From Enchytraeus crypticus (lineage: Eukaryota > Annelida > Clitellata > Enchytraeida > Enchytraeidae): a stretch of 64,000 nt of DNA. Location: contig CAJHZI010000302.1 of NCBI GenBank assembly GCA_905160935.1, forward strand, positions 427,054 to 491,053, read 5' to 3'. Under the pieces are notes generated by a model. That model made no database searches. It was not told the DNA's origin and saw nothing but the letters and a program-made list of their open reading frames with translations. A program made the position numbers and the translations under genes. Below, piece after piece: positions 36,701-46,069 of this stretch (positions are counted from its first letter, which is position 1; each line of letters opens with the position of its first letter).

Positions 36701-39700
36701 CTTTGTTTTAAGGATGAACAGTAGAAGGCTGTCAGTATGTTTACGTGGGTGCTTTCAATCTTGACTCGTCAAAAATCTTGCAGTTTTGATTTATAAAAAT
36801 TCCTAATTGTCCCACCTTCAGTCTAGGAAACGTTAAAGAAGACAAGTGTTAATAAAAAAATGAAAGGGTGATTATTTATATAGATTGCAGAATAGATCAT
36901 TCATATACTGTGGCGACTAATCTGAAATTGTGAGAAGCTTAATGAGCAATCATCTTTCATTGTGATGAGTTCCTGATGAAAATTCATCACAAGTCATAAA
37001 TTTCTCAATCTAATGAAAAAGTCAATGTAATAAAATGACATAGAATACTGGAAAGTGAGAGTGGGATAGAGAGTTTATAGCACATCATTTGTTAATTACC
37101 TCTGTGAAGTAGTAATCTTCAAATTTATTAATTTGTTAAAAAATTAATTAGATAATTAATCATATAAATTAAAATTATTATATAATTTCTAAAATTATTA
37201 TTAATTTATTTTAGCGTTAGCTTGCATTTAATGTTGAATTGCGATATAATTAATTATTGAATTATAATAAAATATTAGCTATATTTAAATTTTGCGCAGT
37301 GGTTATATCACTAAGATTTTTATATATCAGGTGAGCTATTACTTTCCATTGAAGACTCTGTGGAGATCATTCTTCTGTGCTCTGGCTGCGGCCTTCGTTC
37401 TCCGCTCATTCAATCCATTTGGAAATGATCACCTGGTGCTCTTCTCCATAGAATACAATAACCCCTGGTATCTGATTGAGCTAATTCCATTCATTCTTCT
37501 CGGCATATTTGGGGTAAGTTTTAAGGGTTTTTGAAAGCATAATTTGAATGTTACAGATTTAAGTGTTTATGACTGCATAATTTGAATGTTGCCATCATGC
37601 TAACTATTCATGCAGTGATTAATTCATTTGTTCATGCGCTAACTGAATCATTTGTTCATGCAGTATTTGAATTAGTTGTTAACGAAATACTTAAAAAAGC
37701 TATAAAAAATCTCAAATGAATGGTAAAGTCCCTCATTCCACAGAGGGGAATGGAGATGGCCTATTTGTATCCCGACCCTTGATTATTCTTCCCTAGAATC
37801 GCAGCTAAGCTGGGATTCTAGGGAAGAAGACGATGATGGTAACTCAATACTACCTATATTATACTGATAATTAACATTAATGTGTTCTAAAGTTGTCTTA
37901 TTCTATGCTATTTATAGTTTGCTAGAGTTGTACTGGCATTATAGTTCTGAATGTTTTCATGAATGCCGGATTATTGTAATAGTCAACCTGATTATTTTGA
38001 CTTATTTGTTCTGTAGGGTGTCTGGGGAGCTATATTTATTAAAGCCAATATCTGGTGGTGTAGATATCGAAGGCGGAGTAAAGTCGGGCAGTATCCCATC
38101 TTAGAGGTGTATATCTGATGTATTTTCCTTGAAAATTATCGATTAAGTAGCACTTTTGTGATAATTTTCATAATTTCTATACCTTAGCACTATCTAATTC
38201 AATTTTAAAATACATTTTTGCAATAATTATTTCATTATTGATCATTAGTGATTATTGTTATTCGTTATATTATACTCCTTTTTGGCATAGATGCACAAAT
38301 ATGTAGAGTACTTTGCATTACATTCCTATTTATTGTACGTTATTTCTTCGATATGGTATTCAATTCAGTATCCATTTTGTTGTAATAAAAGATTTTTACA
38401 CCTAAGATTGGACATACAGAATTATAATGCAGCGAAGCAATACACTACAATATAATGCAATACAACGATTTAACGTTCAGTTTTGCACCCGCGAATGATC
38501 TTAGGTTCAACCCAAGTGGATGTTACAATTACAAATAGTTCTACACTGTAAAAACATAGTTGTAAATGTGTAGAACGAAGAGAATACAAGTTCAATAACA
38601 GTAGCGTCCTATATTAAGGACCGATTGAAACTATAGAAGTACTTCAAATTTGCTGATTGTAAAACCAGCAAACTAATTGTAGTTGAAAGTCATTGAAGGA
38701 CGGCGTTTGTATAATATTGTTATAAGAAATATCTGACTTGTATTATTGGCATGATTTTATTGGAAATCATGCTAAAGATGTTAGACTTAGCTGATAGCTA
38801 AAGACGTTTACTTTTTTGCAGGTTCTGACGGTAGTGCTGGTGACCTCAGTGCTTGGTTACCCCAATCCATATACAAGGTCAGTCCCCTGAATTCTAAATT
38901 CTGTAATTGTCATTAATTTAATGCGGTATTCAGTGTCACAGCTGGAGCTGTGATTTTGTTCAACAGGCAGGGTAACTGTAGGACAAAATTGTAACAATTT
39001 ACTATAAAACCTGTAATATGGAACTTTGATTATATAATTATTGTAGGATTCAAAATGTAACTTTTGTAAACTATAGTTGACGAATTATTGTAATACCGAA
39101 GTAATTTAATTCGTAGTCTTGAAAATTTCAGGCAGTATATTTCAATTTTGCGGTGTGATATTTAGATGTTTTGTGCTTATGTTTATTACTGTTTTGATAT
39201 TTAGTTCTGAAGCCTATTTTTGTTTCACTGCAGAATGAAATCGTTTGTAAAAGTAATAAAAGAAGCTGATAAAGGTAATGTTAACGTCAGTTTCCTCACT
39301 CGAAAGCGATGTCAGTGACGGGAGAGTGCAGGATTTGAATCTCGCACATACTGATCCGCTGTCGAGTATCTTACCGACATCGCCACTGGCTCCAGCCAGT
39401 AGGTGTGCTTGATGCCATCAAGTTATGCAATGTTTGGTTATTGATTTATGAAGTTGTATTAGGATAATTAGATGTGCGGAAAATGACTTTAACCTTGGCT
39501 TTGCTTTAGCTTTGCTTTACTAATCACTTAAGAGGAGAGGTGTTCCGGCCTATTTTGAGAATTAAGTACTACTATATGACATTGAATTTATTAAAACTTG
39601 AGGTGTTGTTCTTTAATTGTATACGCACTTGATTTTAACTGCTGCAATTTTTTGCGATAACCAAACATAATTCTACAGTCTCCCTACGATTGGTTGTTAA

Positions 39701-41579
39701 AGCCGTAAAAGTTAAAGCCAAGTTTTAACGTCAGTTTCCTATCCAGTAGCATGGTAGTGACTGGGAGAGCACTGGATTTGAACCATGATACGCCTACTGA
39801 GCCGCTTTCAAACAACACGTGCAACCGGAGCAGAAAAGGCAGATAAATTGCGTCATATTCTGGGCACAGATCAATGCAGATAAATTGCGCCATATACTGT
39901 TGACGGATTAACATTTGGTTGCAATTAAACATATGTAAGGTATTAAATATGCAGGTGTGTAAATAAGTACAATGAAATTACTGTTGTTATTAATTTCTTT
40001 AGAATGAACTCGAGTACTCTAATACGGCAGTTGGTTAAGATGTGTGGACCTGAGGATGTCAGTGGTTTATGGTTAGTTTGTTTAATTCATTCTCGAGACC
40101 TCAGTTACCAAATTGGGTTGCTTTATCGTCTCTCTGCCATAGTAAATTTGAACTGTTTTGTTTAGCTGTTGAAAGTTTAACGAATCTTTCAATTACAGCC
40201 TGCCAGATTAGCCTTTGAATCATAGAACTCGATGTTGTCGTGAACTATGTCGATATTGTAATCGAGTTTTTTTTCTCATTGTTATTTAATATTCGTTCTG
40301 TTGTTAGACATTTATACCTTGTTGTAATGGTTCGACGTTGTACTTCGGTGTTTCGGTATAGTTGTTTCTCTAAGCTCTATATTTGTTGCAATATCTGGGA
40401 TGTAAATTAGGTCGTAACATAACGGTATACTGGGTCAGGAAGCCCAGATGTTTGTTTAAGACCCATTTCCTCCTTCCTCTCCATGGTTATTTGCTAATCT
40501 TTGCCTTTTGATGACGCATCAATTGCAGCCGGTGCAGATTTAAGAATAGCCTCCATCACCCTGGAAAATTTCCTTCAAAGCTGTCAACACTCGGTCTTCC
40601 AAGGTGGTCACCCGAAATGAACTAACCTAGGCCGATGTAGCTTAACTTCGAATATTGACGCGCAACTAAACTAAGTGCGCTAAATCCCGCCATCAAAATG
40701 ATTGAATTAAGTCAATATGTTGAAACTGAACCCTTAAACAATTAGCATGTATGATCTTTTCATGACCCTTTAATAATGCGGTATATTTGTCTGATTTGTT
40801 GATAGATTTTTGATGATTACGATAAATTCAATTGAATCTAACCTACCCGGTGTACTGCATTGTATATTAATTTATTAATTGAAATAACAATTGATAACGT
40901 GATTATACTCTATGTCGTTGACAACATTAGCACTCTTATTACATTGTTGTTAAAAATTTATTTTTTTATATATTGGTTTATGGCTATCTCCTTGACAGCT
41001 CCATATAAGAAACATTGTACACAGCAAAAGGCTAAAAAGCTGGTAAAGCTAATGTTAACGTCAGTTTTCTCACTTGAAAGCGATGTCAATAACGGGCGAG
41101 CCCAGAATTTGAACCCTGCACATTCGCGCTTACCGACATCTCGTCTATCTACCGCAGAGTCCTTTGATCAGAAATTTAATTGATGAGACAGATTTACTTA
41201 TTTAATAAGTTTGTAATGGCTAAAGACACAAGTAAAACTGTTTTAAAAATAAAATATAATTGACACGTTAAAATTGACAAATTAGAAATTTAACCCTTAC
41301 AAGAATACTACCACTATAAGAAAAAAATATATTTAAAAGTATAATATAATTTTTTTACTGATATAGAAGCGATTCAAATGTCAAATATGAATTGTTAAAT
41401 AGTTAGATTGATTGATTGATTTATCTATGTTTAGCGACTATGACAGATCGGAGTCAAACATGACTAATCCTGATGTAGGCAGTGGAACTCTCGGCCCAGA
41501 AGCAGTATCAGCGATGTGGCAGCTAGCCTTAGCTCTCGTCTTCAAAATGGTCATCACTGTCTTCACATTTGGAATCAAG
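29720..41579 (+). CDS. ClC-3/4/5-type endosomal 2Cl-/H+ exchanger, exons 1-11 (3' part missing)
   Basis: Electrogenic chloride/proton exchanger of endosomes and lysosomes. The eleven exons are 29720-29924, 31204-31428, 33746-33885, 34651-34815, 35233-35439, 36066-36146, 37331-37513, 38017-38106, 38822-38877, 40003-40071 and 41435-41579. They give 522 uninterrupted codons, and every junction has GT-AG and matching phase. Visible hallmarks are DEELLD and YDDFHTIDW near the N-terminus, GSGIP (240-244), GKEGP with gating Glu284, and SLEE with proton Glu341. Glu284 and Glu341 are 57 residues apart, as in ClC-5, so an exchanger rather than a channel is expected. The sequence stops at FTFGIK, just before the third pore motif (G-FIP) and the two CBS domains. 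Those exons lie beyond an intron of more than 22 kb filled with mobile elements. Confidence 0.9.
29925..31203 (+). other. ClC intron 1
   Basis: Contains a SINE 3'-module remnant at 30028-30068 (plus), another in reverse at 30285-30310, and repeat G copy 1 at about 30345-30520 (see 33960-34120). Acceptor TTATTGTGCAG at 31203. Confidence 0.7.
30345..30520 (+). repeat. Dispersed repeat G, copy 1
   Basis: AATAGAAAAGAAGGAGATCC, TTTCTTAATGATCTTCAGAT and CTCTGAAGAGATTCATTGG recur with small changes at 33960-34120 in intron 3. Family unknown. Confidence 0.6.
31204..31428 (+). CDS. ClC exchanger exon 2
   Basis: Encodes the conserved [20 protein letters not shown] segment and DAWSGW at the start of the first membrane helix. 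Phases 1 and 1. Confidence 0.9.
31748..31915. repeat. Minisatellite, unit about 18 bp
   Basis: Units like TGATTGTGCTTTATCATA repeat about nine times with drift. The open frame through it is a repeat artefact. Confidence 0.75.
32070..32230. repeat. GGTACACCC minisatellite
   Basis: Imperfect units containing TTTTGGTACACCC and CTGGCTACACCC, about eight to ten in number. Locally GC-rich. The frames on both strands are artefacts. Confidence 0.7.
32503..32795 (+). repeat. GA-tailed SINE, type D
   Basis: Has GTCCGGGCCAGTGAGGAAAAG, AACCATCTCAGAAGCTATA, GAGGCTACATTAAGGTGTAG, ATAAGGCA and a decayed GA-tailed 3' end. Confidence 0.65.
32840..32945 (+). repeat. SINE-like repeat with GAAAACGAACGTTAGGCC tail
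   Basis: Related to 13690-13830: GGAATGTCCTTGATATTATC is followed by GAGAAAACGAACGTTAGGCC and TTATTATT. Confidence 0.45.
33424..33726. repeat. Pyrimidine-rich minisatellite followed by (TA)n before ClC exon 3
   Basis: About ten imperfect units of 21-27 bp built on TTGTCCAGTTGTTTTCCAATG (33424-33665), then (TA)n at 33679-33726. Its T- and C-rich content sits just upstream of the exon 3 acceptor. Confidence 0.75.
33746..33885 (+). CDS. ClC exchanger exon 3
   Basis: Starts after GCGTAG at 33745 and encodes [14 protein letters not shown] and [12 protein letters not shown]. Ends phase 0 at CTG/GTACTG. Confidence 0.88.
33886..34650 (+). other. ClC intron 3
   Basis: Contains dispersed repeat G copy 2 (33960-34120). 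Otherwise unremarkable AT-rich sequence. Acceptor TAATGTACAG. Confidence 0.7.
33960..34120 (+). repeat. Dispersed repeat G, copy 2
   Basis: Matches 30345-30520 through AATAGAAAGGAAGTTGATCC, TTTCTTAATGGTCTTCATAT and CTCTGAAGAGATTCAAAGG. Confidence 0.6.
34651..34815 (+). CDS. ClC exchanger exon 4 (GSGIP filter)
   Basis: 55 codons encoding a membrane helix and [12 protein letters not shown], the first anion-filter motif. Phase 0 at both ends. Confidence 0.92.
34816..35232 (+). other. ClC intron 4
   Basis: AT-rich, with recurring GTATTGTAATG-like segments (a degenerate internal repeat). No gene. Confidence 0.6.
35233..35439 (+). CDS. ClC exchanger exon 5 (gating glutamate)
   Basis: 69 codons with [30 protein letters not shown] (gating Glu284) and [14 protein letters not shown]. 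Phase 0. Followed by a GTGAAC donor. Confidence 0.92.
35440..36065 (+). other. ClC intron 5
   Basis: Contains a GAT-tailed repeat at 35755-36010 carrying an internal perfect foldback (35833-35888). Confidence 0.7.
35755..36010 (+). repeat. GAT-tailed interspersed repeat with 25-bp foldback
   Basis: Same family as 1425-1640. Inside it, 35833-35857 and 35864-35888 are exact reverse complements (25 bp, loop TTTTAC), so part of the repeat has been duplicated in inverted form. Ends in GATGATGATGATAATGATG. Confidence 0.75.
36066..36146 (+). CDS. ClC exchanger exon 6 (proton glutamate)
   Basis: 27 codons: [19 protein letters not shown] and LFSLEE. Glu341 is the last codon and matches the internal proton glutamate of ClC exchangers. 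Phase 0. Confidence 0.92.
36147..37330 (+). other. ClC intron 6
   Basis: Dominated at its 5' end by the 44-bp tandem array (36193-36535). A related single copy of the flank (CTTTTTGCTC, TTTTAAGG, CAGTAGAAG) recurs at about 36690-36730. The rest is AT-rich. Confidence 0.7.
36193..36535. repeat. Tandem array of 44-bp hairpin units
   Basis: About eight head-to-tail copies of a 44-bp unit. Each contains ATAGGTTATAC, ACTTTTT and GTATAACCTAT, so each unit can fold as an 11-bp stem. Copies are nearly identical; one lacks two bases (near 36395-36410). Not a CRISPR: no spacers, and inside an animal intron. Confidence 0.9.
37331..37513 (+). CDS. ClC exchanger exon 7
   Basis: 61 codons: [32 protein letters not shown] and PFILLGIFG. 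Phase 0. Confidence 0.92.
37514..38016 (+). other. ClC intron 7
   Basis: Contains a GAT-tailed repeat end (37725-37845) whose 15-bp TTCTTCCCTAGAATC (37786-37800) and its reverse complement (37814-37828) form a hairpin. Confidence 0.65.
38017..38106 (+). CDS. ClC exchanger exon 8
   Basis: 30 codons: [20 protein letters not shown], then [10 protein letters not shown]. Phase 0. Confidence 0.9.
38107..38821 (+). other. ClC intron 8
   Basis: AT-rich, no repeat recognised. Acceptor CTTTTTTGCAG. Confidence 0.6.
38822..38877 (+). CDS. ClC exchanger exon 9
   Basis: Short exon encoding [18 protein letters not shown] and part of the next Arg codon. The PNPYTR motif is diagnostic of ClC-3/4/5. Ends in phase 2. 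Confidence 0.88.
39264..39401 (-). repeat. tRNA-derived SINE, type A (full)
   Basis: Minus strand: CTGGCTGGAGCCAGTGGCGA, TGTCGGTAAGATACTCGACA, a B-box-like GAGATTCAAATCC, CCGTCACTGACATCGCTTTC and GAGGAAACTGACGTTAAC. The most complete copy in the window. Confidence 0.8.
39705..39835 (-). repeat. tRNA-derived SINE, type C
   Basis: Minus strand: GGTTCAAATCCAGTGCTCTC, CAGTCACTACCATGCTACTG and AGGAAACTGACGTTAAAAC. Confidence 0.65.
40003..40071 (+). CDS. ClC exchanger exon 10
   Basis: Encodes [20 protein letters not shown], the luminal/loop segment after PNPYTR. The Cys matches the conserved DCGP region. Phases 2 and 2. Confidence 0.8.
40415..40620 (+). repeat. Dispersed repeat E, copy 2
   Basis: Matches 13462-13645 and extends further 3' (CTTCCAAGGTGGTCACCCG). 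Confidence 0.65.
41036..41143 (-). repeat. tRNA-derived SINE, type A
   Basis: Minus strand: CGGTAAGCGCGAATGTGCAG, GGTTCAAATTCTGGG, CTCGCCCGTTATTGACATCG and AACTGACGTTAAC. Confidence 0.6.
41435..41579 (+). CDS. ClC exchanger exon 11 (last in window)
   Basis: 48 full codons ending [11 protein letters not shown], then [10 protein letters not shown] with an AAG/GTGAGG donor, phase 0. The next family motif (V-P-S-G-L-F-I-P) is not encoded downstream in the window. Confidence 0.88.
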
Positions 41580-42044
41580 GTGAGGAACAATATGAAAAAT
41601 ACAAAGTGCAGTGCCATTACAAGGTAGTGCCAAAGAAAAATTTACTCTCCAAAGGAAAATTTTTGCGTACTTTCCGTATCTGATGTCTGCTTGCGACGTA
41701 AAGTTCCATGGTAATCCTTGTCCAGTCATACGCATTCCTTATAATAAATTAATTATCACGAAAATATATGTTGAATAAGTCCATTTACACGTATTCTTGC
41801 GCCGCGGTCCTATAATTTTGATTTGCTTTGCGTTGTGTCACGGATTTATACTGTTGTTTGGAGAGTTTTACGGATCTGTTGTTTTAGTTTAAGTCACAGG
41901 CTGCTTCTGAAATCTTCGTATGTTTTGTGTAGCTCGGCAATTTTTACAAGGCTATAAAATTAGAGGCCTCGCTATAATTCACAAATCTTGTCTGCACTAA
42001 AGTGACTACTTGAAGCAGAAGTTACGTAATGTGTTGTTTAGGGA

Positions 42045-42175
42045 TTTTAGACGATGTTAAGATCCACATCAGCGTAGACATGAAGAGAAAGTGTAAGACA
42101 GAGAAGAATGGAGACATTATATACCGTGGACCTGCCATTGAGCAGTACACTAAACGAGAGAGATATTGCTGCACT
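42045..42175 (+). mobile_element. LINE 3'-end fragment (GA-tailed family)
   Basis: GATCCACATCAGCGTAGACA, GAAGAATGGAGACATTATAT, ACCGTGGACCTGCCATTGAG and CAGTACACTAAACGAGAG match the LINE end at 650-770. Confidence 0.65.
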
Positions 42176-42599
42176 ACAGTTGAATTTGCTGCAGTGGTCT
42201 GGTCGTATTCACGTATTCACGCCCACTGATGCCTTGACTGTAATCAAGGAGAAAACCTCCACGTTCTACAGATATGACACCCTTAGATTATCGTATTTGG
42301 GAGAAATTAGAAGATAGATAGTCTGCGCCCGAAACCGTCATGACAACTATCAAAGTCAGATATCACCCAATTAAAAAAATTTTACAGGTTATTTTTCACG
42401 ACCTATTCTAAACTGAGATTCAAGGGAGGATGATGATGCTGATGATGTTACTAGTTACCTCTAATGAGCTACTATCAGTAAGCTTCTATCTCAAGCTTCT
42501 ATCAGTAAGGCACTAAGCATGCTTTTTCAAAGGTTGCAGTCATGCATTGTGCCATGAAATTTAATAACTATATATTCGTCCAGCACTTAAGTCTACTTA

Positions 42600-42720
42600 C
42601 TTTATTGATAAAAAGTCTAAAACCAAGTTTAGCGTCAGTTTCCTGTCCAAGGAGTATGTTAGTGCTTGGGAGAGAACTGGATTCAAACCCTGCCCCTACT
42701 GACCCAAAGACGAACGATGT
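42600..42720 (-). repeat. tRNA-derived SINE, type C
   Basis: Minus strand: GGTTTGAATCCAGTTCTCTC, CAAGCACTAACATACTCC and AGGAAACTGACGCTAAAC. Confidence 0.6.
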
Positions 42721-43480
42721 GCTGTGTCAGGGAAGGGTTCTAAGGGTGAACCCTAGCCTGGACCAGGTTCATAATTTCTAAAACTCTAAACTTAAAGTTA
42801 ATGATCTATAATAGTAGATAACTACTTTCCATTTGTAATTTCTAATTACAGTTAAATTATAACAGACACATAGGTAATGTATTATAAATGAAGTGTAATT
42901 AGTTCACTTCAATTGTATTTTATTTTACTCAAACATAATATAACAAAATAATGTATTACAAGAAACTGAAACTTGTCCTTATATGACAAATAACGGAATT
43001 AAATCTAATAATCAAATATTAATAATAGAGTTGAAATAACTTAATAATATACAGACTAAAATGCAAGAACCGAAAATACTACTAATTAAATACCAGACTA
43101 CAAACAGGTTGAAAAGTACTTAGTTATAGAGAAATCGCAACACTTGTCACCAAATACTATCTCATCAGAACATAAAGGCAAACTAGTTCCTATTCAACGT
43201 CCTCACTTCTTCCATAAAAATATACCTAATGACTGCAGCATCAAACCCTATAATCCTCTCTTAATGTAATGACACAAGTCTATCACAACTTCCTTGAGTT
43301 CAAAAATACCCAACTCAACTTCGGACCATCTCGAAGTAACTATCAGCAACGCACGACCCTAGAACCCTCAGTTCCCTATGGCCGTTTAACGTCCTGTTTT
43401 CTTCACTGGCAGTTTCTAATAAACCACAATAAACACCACTTAGGGGTTACCTATTCATAGGACTTTCCCCTCTAAATGAG
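42721..43480. other. Gene-free intronic sequence
   Basis: AT-rich. I found no ClC exon or recognisable element here. Confidence 0.4.
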
Positions 43481-44166
43481 TCTAACACTTCCTAGGCCTT
43501 TCTCAACATACGATTCGATATAACCTTACTGTCTCATGTGGATCGATACCTAGTCAAAACAAATGTACACTGTAATAAAATAGTCACTAGCGAAAAATAT
43601 AACGTCTAATAAGATTGATCTTAAATCTGAAAACTAAAGTTTATCAACAAAATAAAATCAAAGCTCCTCGCTTGCGGCCAACTCTCTAAGTCCCAACACT
43701 CGTGTTCACTCCAGCCACAGACCCAGGCACGGAACAGTAGGCCTGCAGGGTAAGAAACTTGTCCTGTGCTAGTATAGTACAAAGGTCATTGTGGAGTATA
43801 TTGTAATAATTAGTATTATCTCTACTCCTACCTTGACACCTCCCTCAGCTTCTGCATCTTCGAGACAGAAAGCTCGACAATGTAGAAGCGATACTCAAGG
43901 ATAGAGATAATAATCTTAACAGTATCATTCGCATCCAAATTAAATGATGCTTAACAAAACTATGCTAGCAAGTACACTCGTGGTATGCAAGTACAAACAA
44001 TATATACACCATATATATATAGGCATTTACTATCCCTAATAGTCCTATCGATAGAGTATCACGGACTCTCATACTGATGCATCTTCATATGCATCTAGTA
44101 TGAATTAATTTAAGATTTAATTTTTTATACGCAATCTAAACGCCTCCTTACCACTACCATCTCGAC
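43480..44166 (-). other. Probable 3' LTR region of the Gmr1-like element
   Basis: On the minus strand, downstream of the RNase H stop, a purine-rich GAAGCTGAGGGAGG at about 43844-43857 is followed by TGTCAAGG. This is the usual layout of a polypurine tract and LTR start. The far end is uncertain and no second LTR is present for comparison. Confidence 0.35.
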
Positions 44167-45133
44167 TCACTCTACACACCGTGACAGACGGTCGGCCGTA
44201 ATGTTTTGAGCACCAGCTATGTGATGAACAGCGATGTCATATCGAGATAAACCAAGAGCCCATCTCGTAAGTTTTCGGAGACTTTGGTGACGTGAGAGCC
44301 AGGTACTGCAGAGGATTATGGTCAGTGTAGAGGTGTATTTCTCGACCATAGAACAGATAATCAAATTTCTGTAAAGCATAGATAACAGCGTATGCTTCTT
44401 TCTCGATTGTTGACCAATTCAACTGAGGACCCGAAAGTTTAGACGAAGCGAATGCTATAGGATGCTCTACCTCCTTAGCTTGCTGAAGTAGGACAGCACC
44501 AACAGCATAATCGCTCGCATCTGTACGAATAATAAACGGAATAGATGGATCTGGAGAATAAAGTGTTGTAGAATTCGCTAGAGCTTGCTTCAGCGAGTTA
44601 AACGCTTCACGTTCAGCAGATGAGAACTTGATCTTTTCCGGAGATCCGTTCTTGGTTAGATTCGTGAGAGAGATGGAGATATTGGCAAATCCCTTTATGT
44701 ATCCTCTGTAAAATGAACACATGCCCAGGAATGATCTGTGTAATTTCTTATTCTTAGTTTCAGGCAAGTTAAGAATCGGTGCAATCTTCTCCTGTACGAT
44801 AGAACGATGTCCTGATCCAATTAAGTGGCCGATATACTGCATTTTAGTATGAGCAAATTTACATTTACTCAGTTTAAGAGTCATTCCAGCTTTTCTTAGC
44901 GCCGTAAATTTAGTTTTCAGATGCTGTAAGTGATCTTTCCATGTAAATGAATCGACCACTATATCATCAATATATGAATGCGCGAAGTAAGAAAATGGTC
45001 TAAGAATAATATCCATGGCTTTCTGAAACGTCTGAGTTTTTAGACCAAACGGCATATATATCCACTCCAAGAGACCACGATTAGAATGAAACGCTGTCTT
45101 ATAGCGGACCGACGCTCTGAGAGGTATTTGCCA
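44167..45133 (-). pseudogene. Gmr1-like LTR element: RT (second half) and RNase H
   Basis: Reads on in frame from the upstream half through a TAG at about 45131-45133. It encodes the RT catalytic box HSYIDDIVV, the connection (FLGMCSFYRGYI) and RNase H with IIRTDASDYAVGAVL, LNWSTIEKEAYAVIYAL and LYTDHNPLQYL. Near 44285-44300 the frame shifts and the RNase H end continues in another frame (LTRWALGLSRYDI, then GAQNITADRLSR) to a stop at 44167. The polyprotein ends after RNase H with no integrase behind it, unlike standard Ty3/gypsy. Confidence 0.8.
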
Positions 45134-46062
45134 CTATCCAGAAGTACAATCCAGAGTGATAATATACGGTGCGGCACTAACCCTCATCAGTATATCATCA
45201 GGAATAACGGATGGGTAAGCACAGTTTACTGTACCAGAATTGACCATTCTAAGATCTGTGCATAATCTAACTCCGCCATCAGATTTACTAACTGCAATGA
45301 TTGGATGGGCAAATTCGCTATTAGAATGTTGAACCCGACCATCAGCTAATAATTTATCGATTTGTCTGTCAATTTCTTCTCTGAATTTCTCAGGTATTCT
45401 GTATTGTTTCAAGGGTTTTGGTTTAAAACCGTCAATAAGATTGATCTCGTGTTCTATTACGTTACAATGACCAGGATTATTATTGAATACATCCTGAAAT
45501 CTATGAATAATTATCTTTAAATCATCAGCACAGGCACTATCTAGATGTTGTAGATCAATATTATCAAAATCTGCAGTGAATTCTGTTCTATCCGTAGGAT
45601 AGACTTCAATTCTTCCAAAATCATGATCGTCTTCGAAGACAATTCCTAGAGAATTCACTCGCGGAATCCATCTCCAAAGCAGATTAGCGTGCAGTTCCTT
45701 AACCGCTCCAGATTCCAGAGCAACGCGGTACGAGTGGTCAGATAATTTGGCATCCACAATTCCTGGGCCCGTCCACTTAGATAGTAGTTTATGTGTGTTA
45801 TCCGGCATGAGCACCAGGACTTGTTCGCCGACTTTAAAGGATTTTTCTTTAGCAGATTTGTTATATTGAAATCTGTACGAATTTTCCATATCTGCCGCTT
45901 GAACGTTAGCAACTTCCTGACAGAGAGCTAAATCTTTCTTTAACATTTCAATTTAGTCATTTACCTTCGCCGGCAATTGTTTCTTCAGCGTCTGGTTACC
46001 TGTCCAAGACTCTTTCAGGACTGACAAAGGGCCTCTGGGTGTCTGTCCGAATACCATAATAA
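45134..46062 (-). pseudogene. Gmr1-like LTR element: integrase C-terminus followed by RT (first half)
   Basis: On the minus strand, 46058-45960 encodes the end of an integrase core (VFGQTPRGPLSVLKESWTG), then an in-frame TAA at about 45953. From 45946 comes the integrase C-terminal GPY/F-like domain (FKVGEQVLVLMPDN, LSKWTGPGIV, HSYRV, ELHANLLWRW). Then comes a linker with FEDDHDFG, and the RT start (PKPLKQYRIPEKFREEIDRQ, AHPIIAVSKSDGGVRLCTDL). Integrase therefore precedes RT. This order defines Gmr1-like Ty3/gypsy elements. 5' integrase, protease and gag are missing; the break is at the LINE inserted from 46.07 kb. Confidence 0.8.
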
Positions 46063-46069
46063 TATATTC

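Larger units (their letters stand above)
38878..40002 (+). other. ClC intron 9
   Basis: Contains a type A SINE (39264-39401, minus) and a type C SINE (39705-39835, minus). Confidence 0.7.
40072..41434 (+). other. ClC intron 10
   Basis: Contains dispersed repeat E copy 2 (40415-40620) and a type A SINE (41036-41143, minus). Confidence 0.65.

Noticed and set aside
41580-43480. A hidden next ClC exon before the LTR element
   Set aside because: No frame encoding the conserved VPSG-FIP segment with an acceptor was found.
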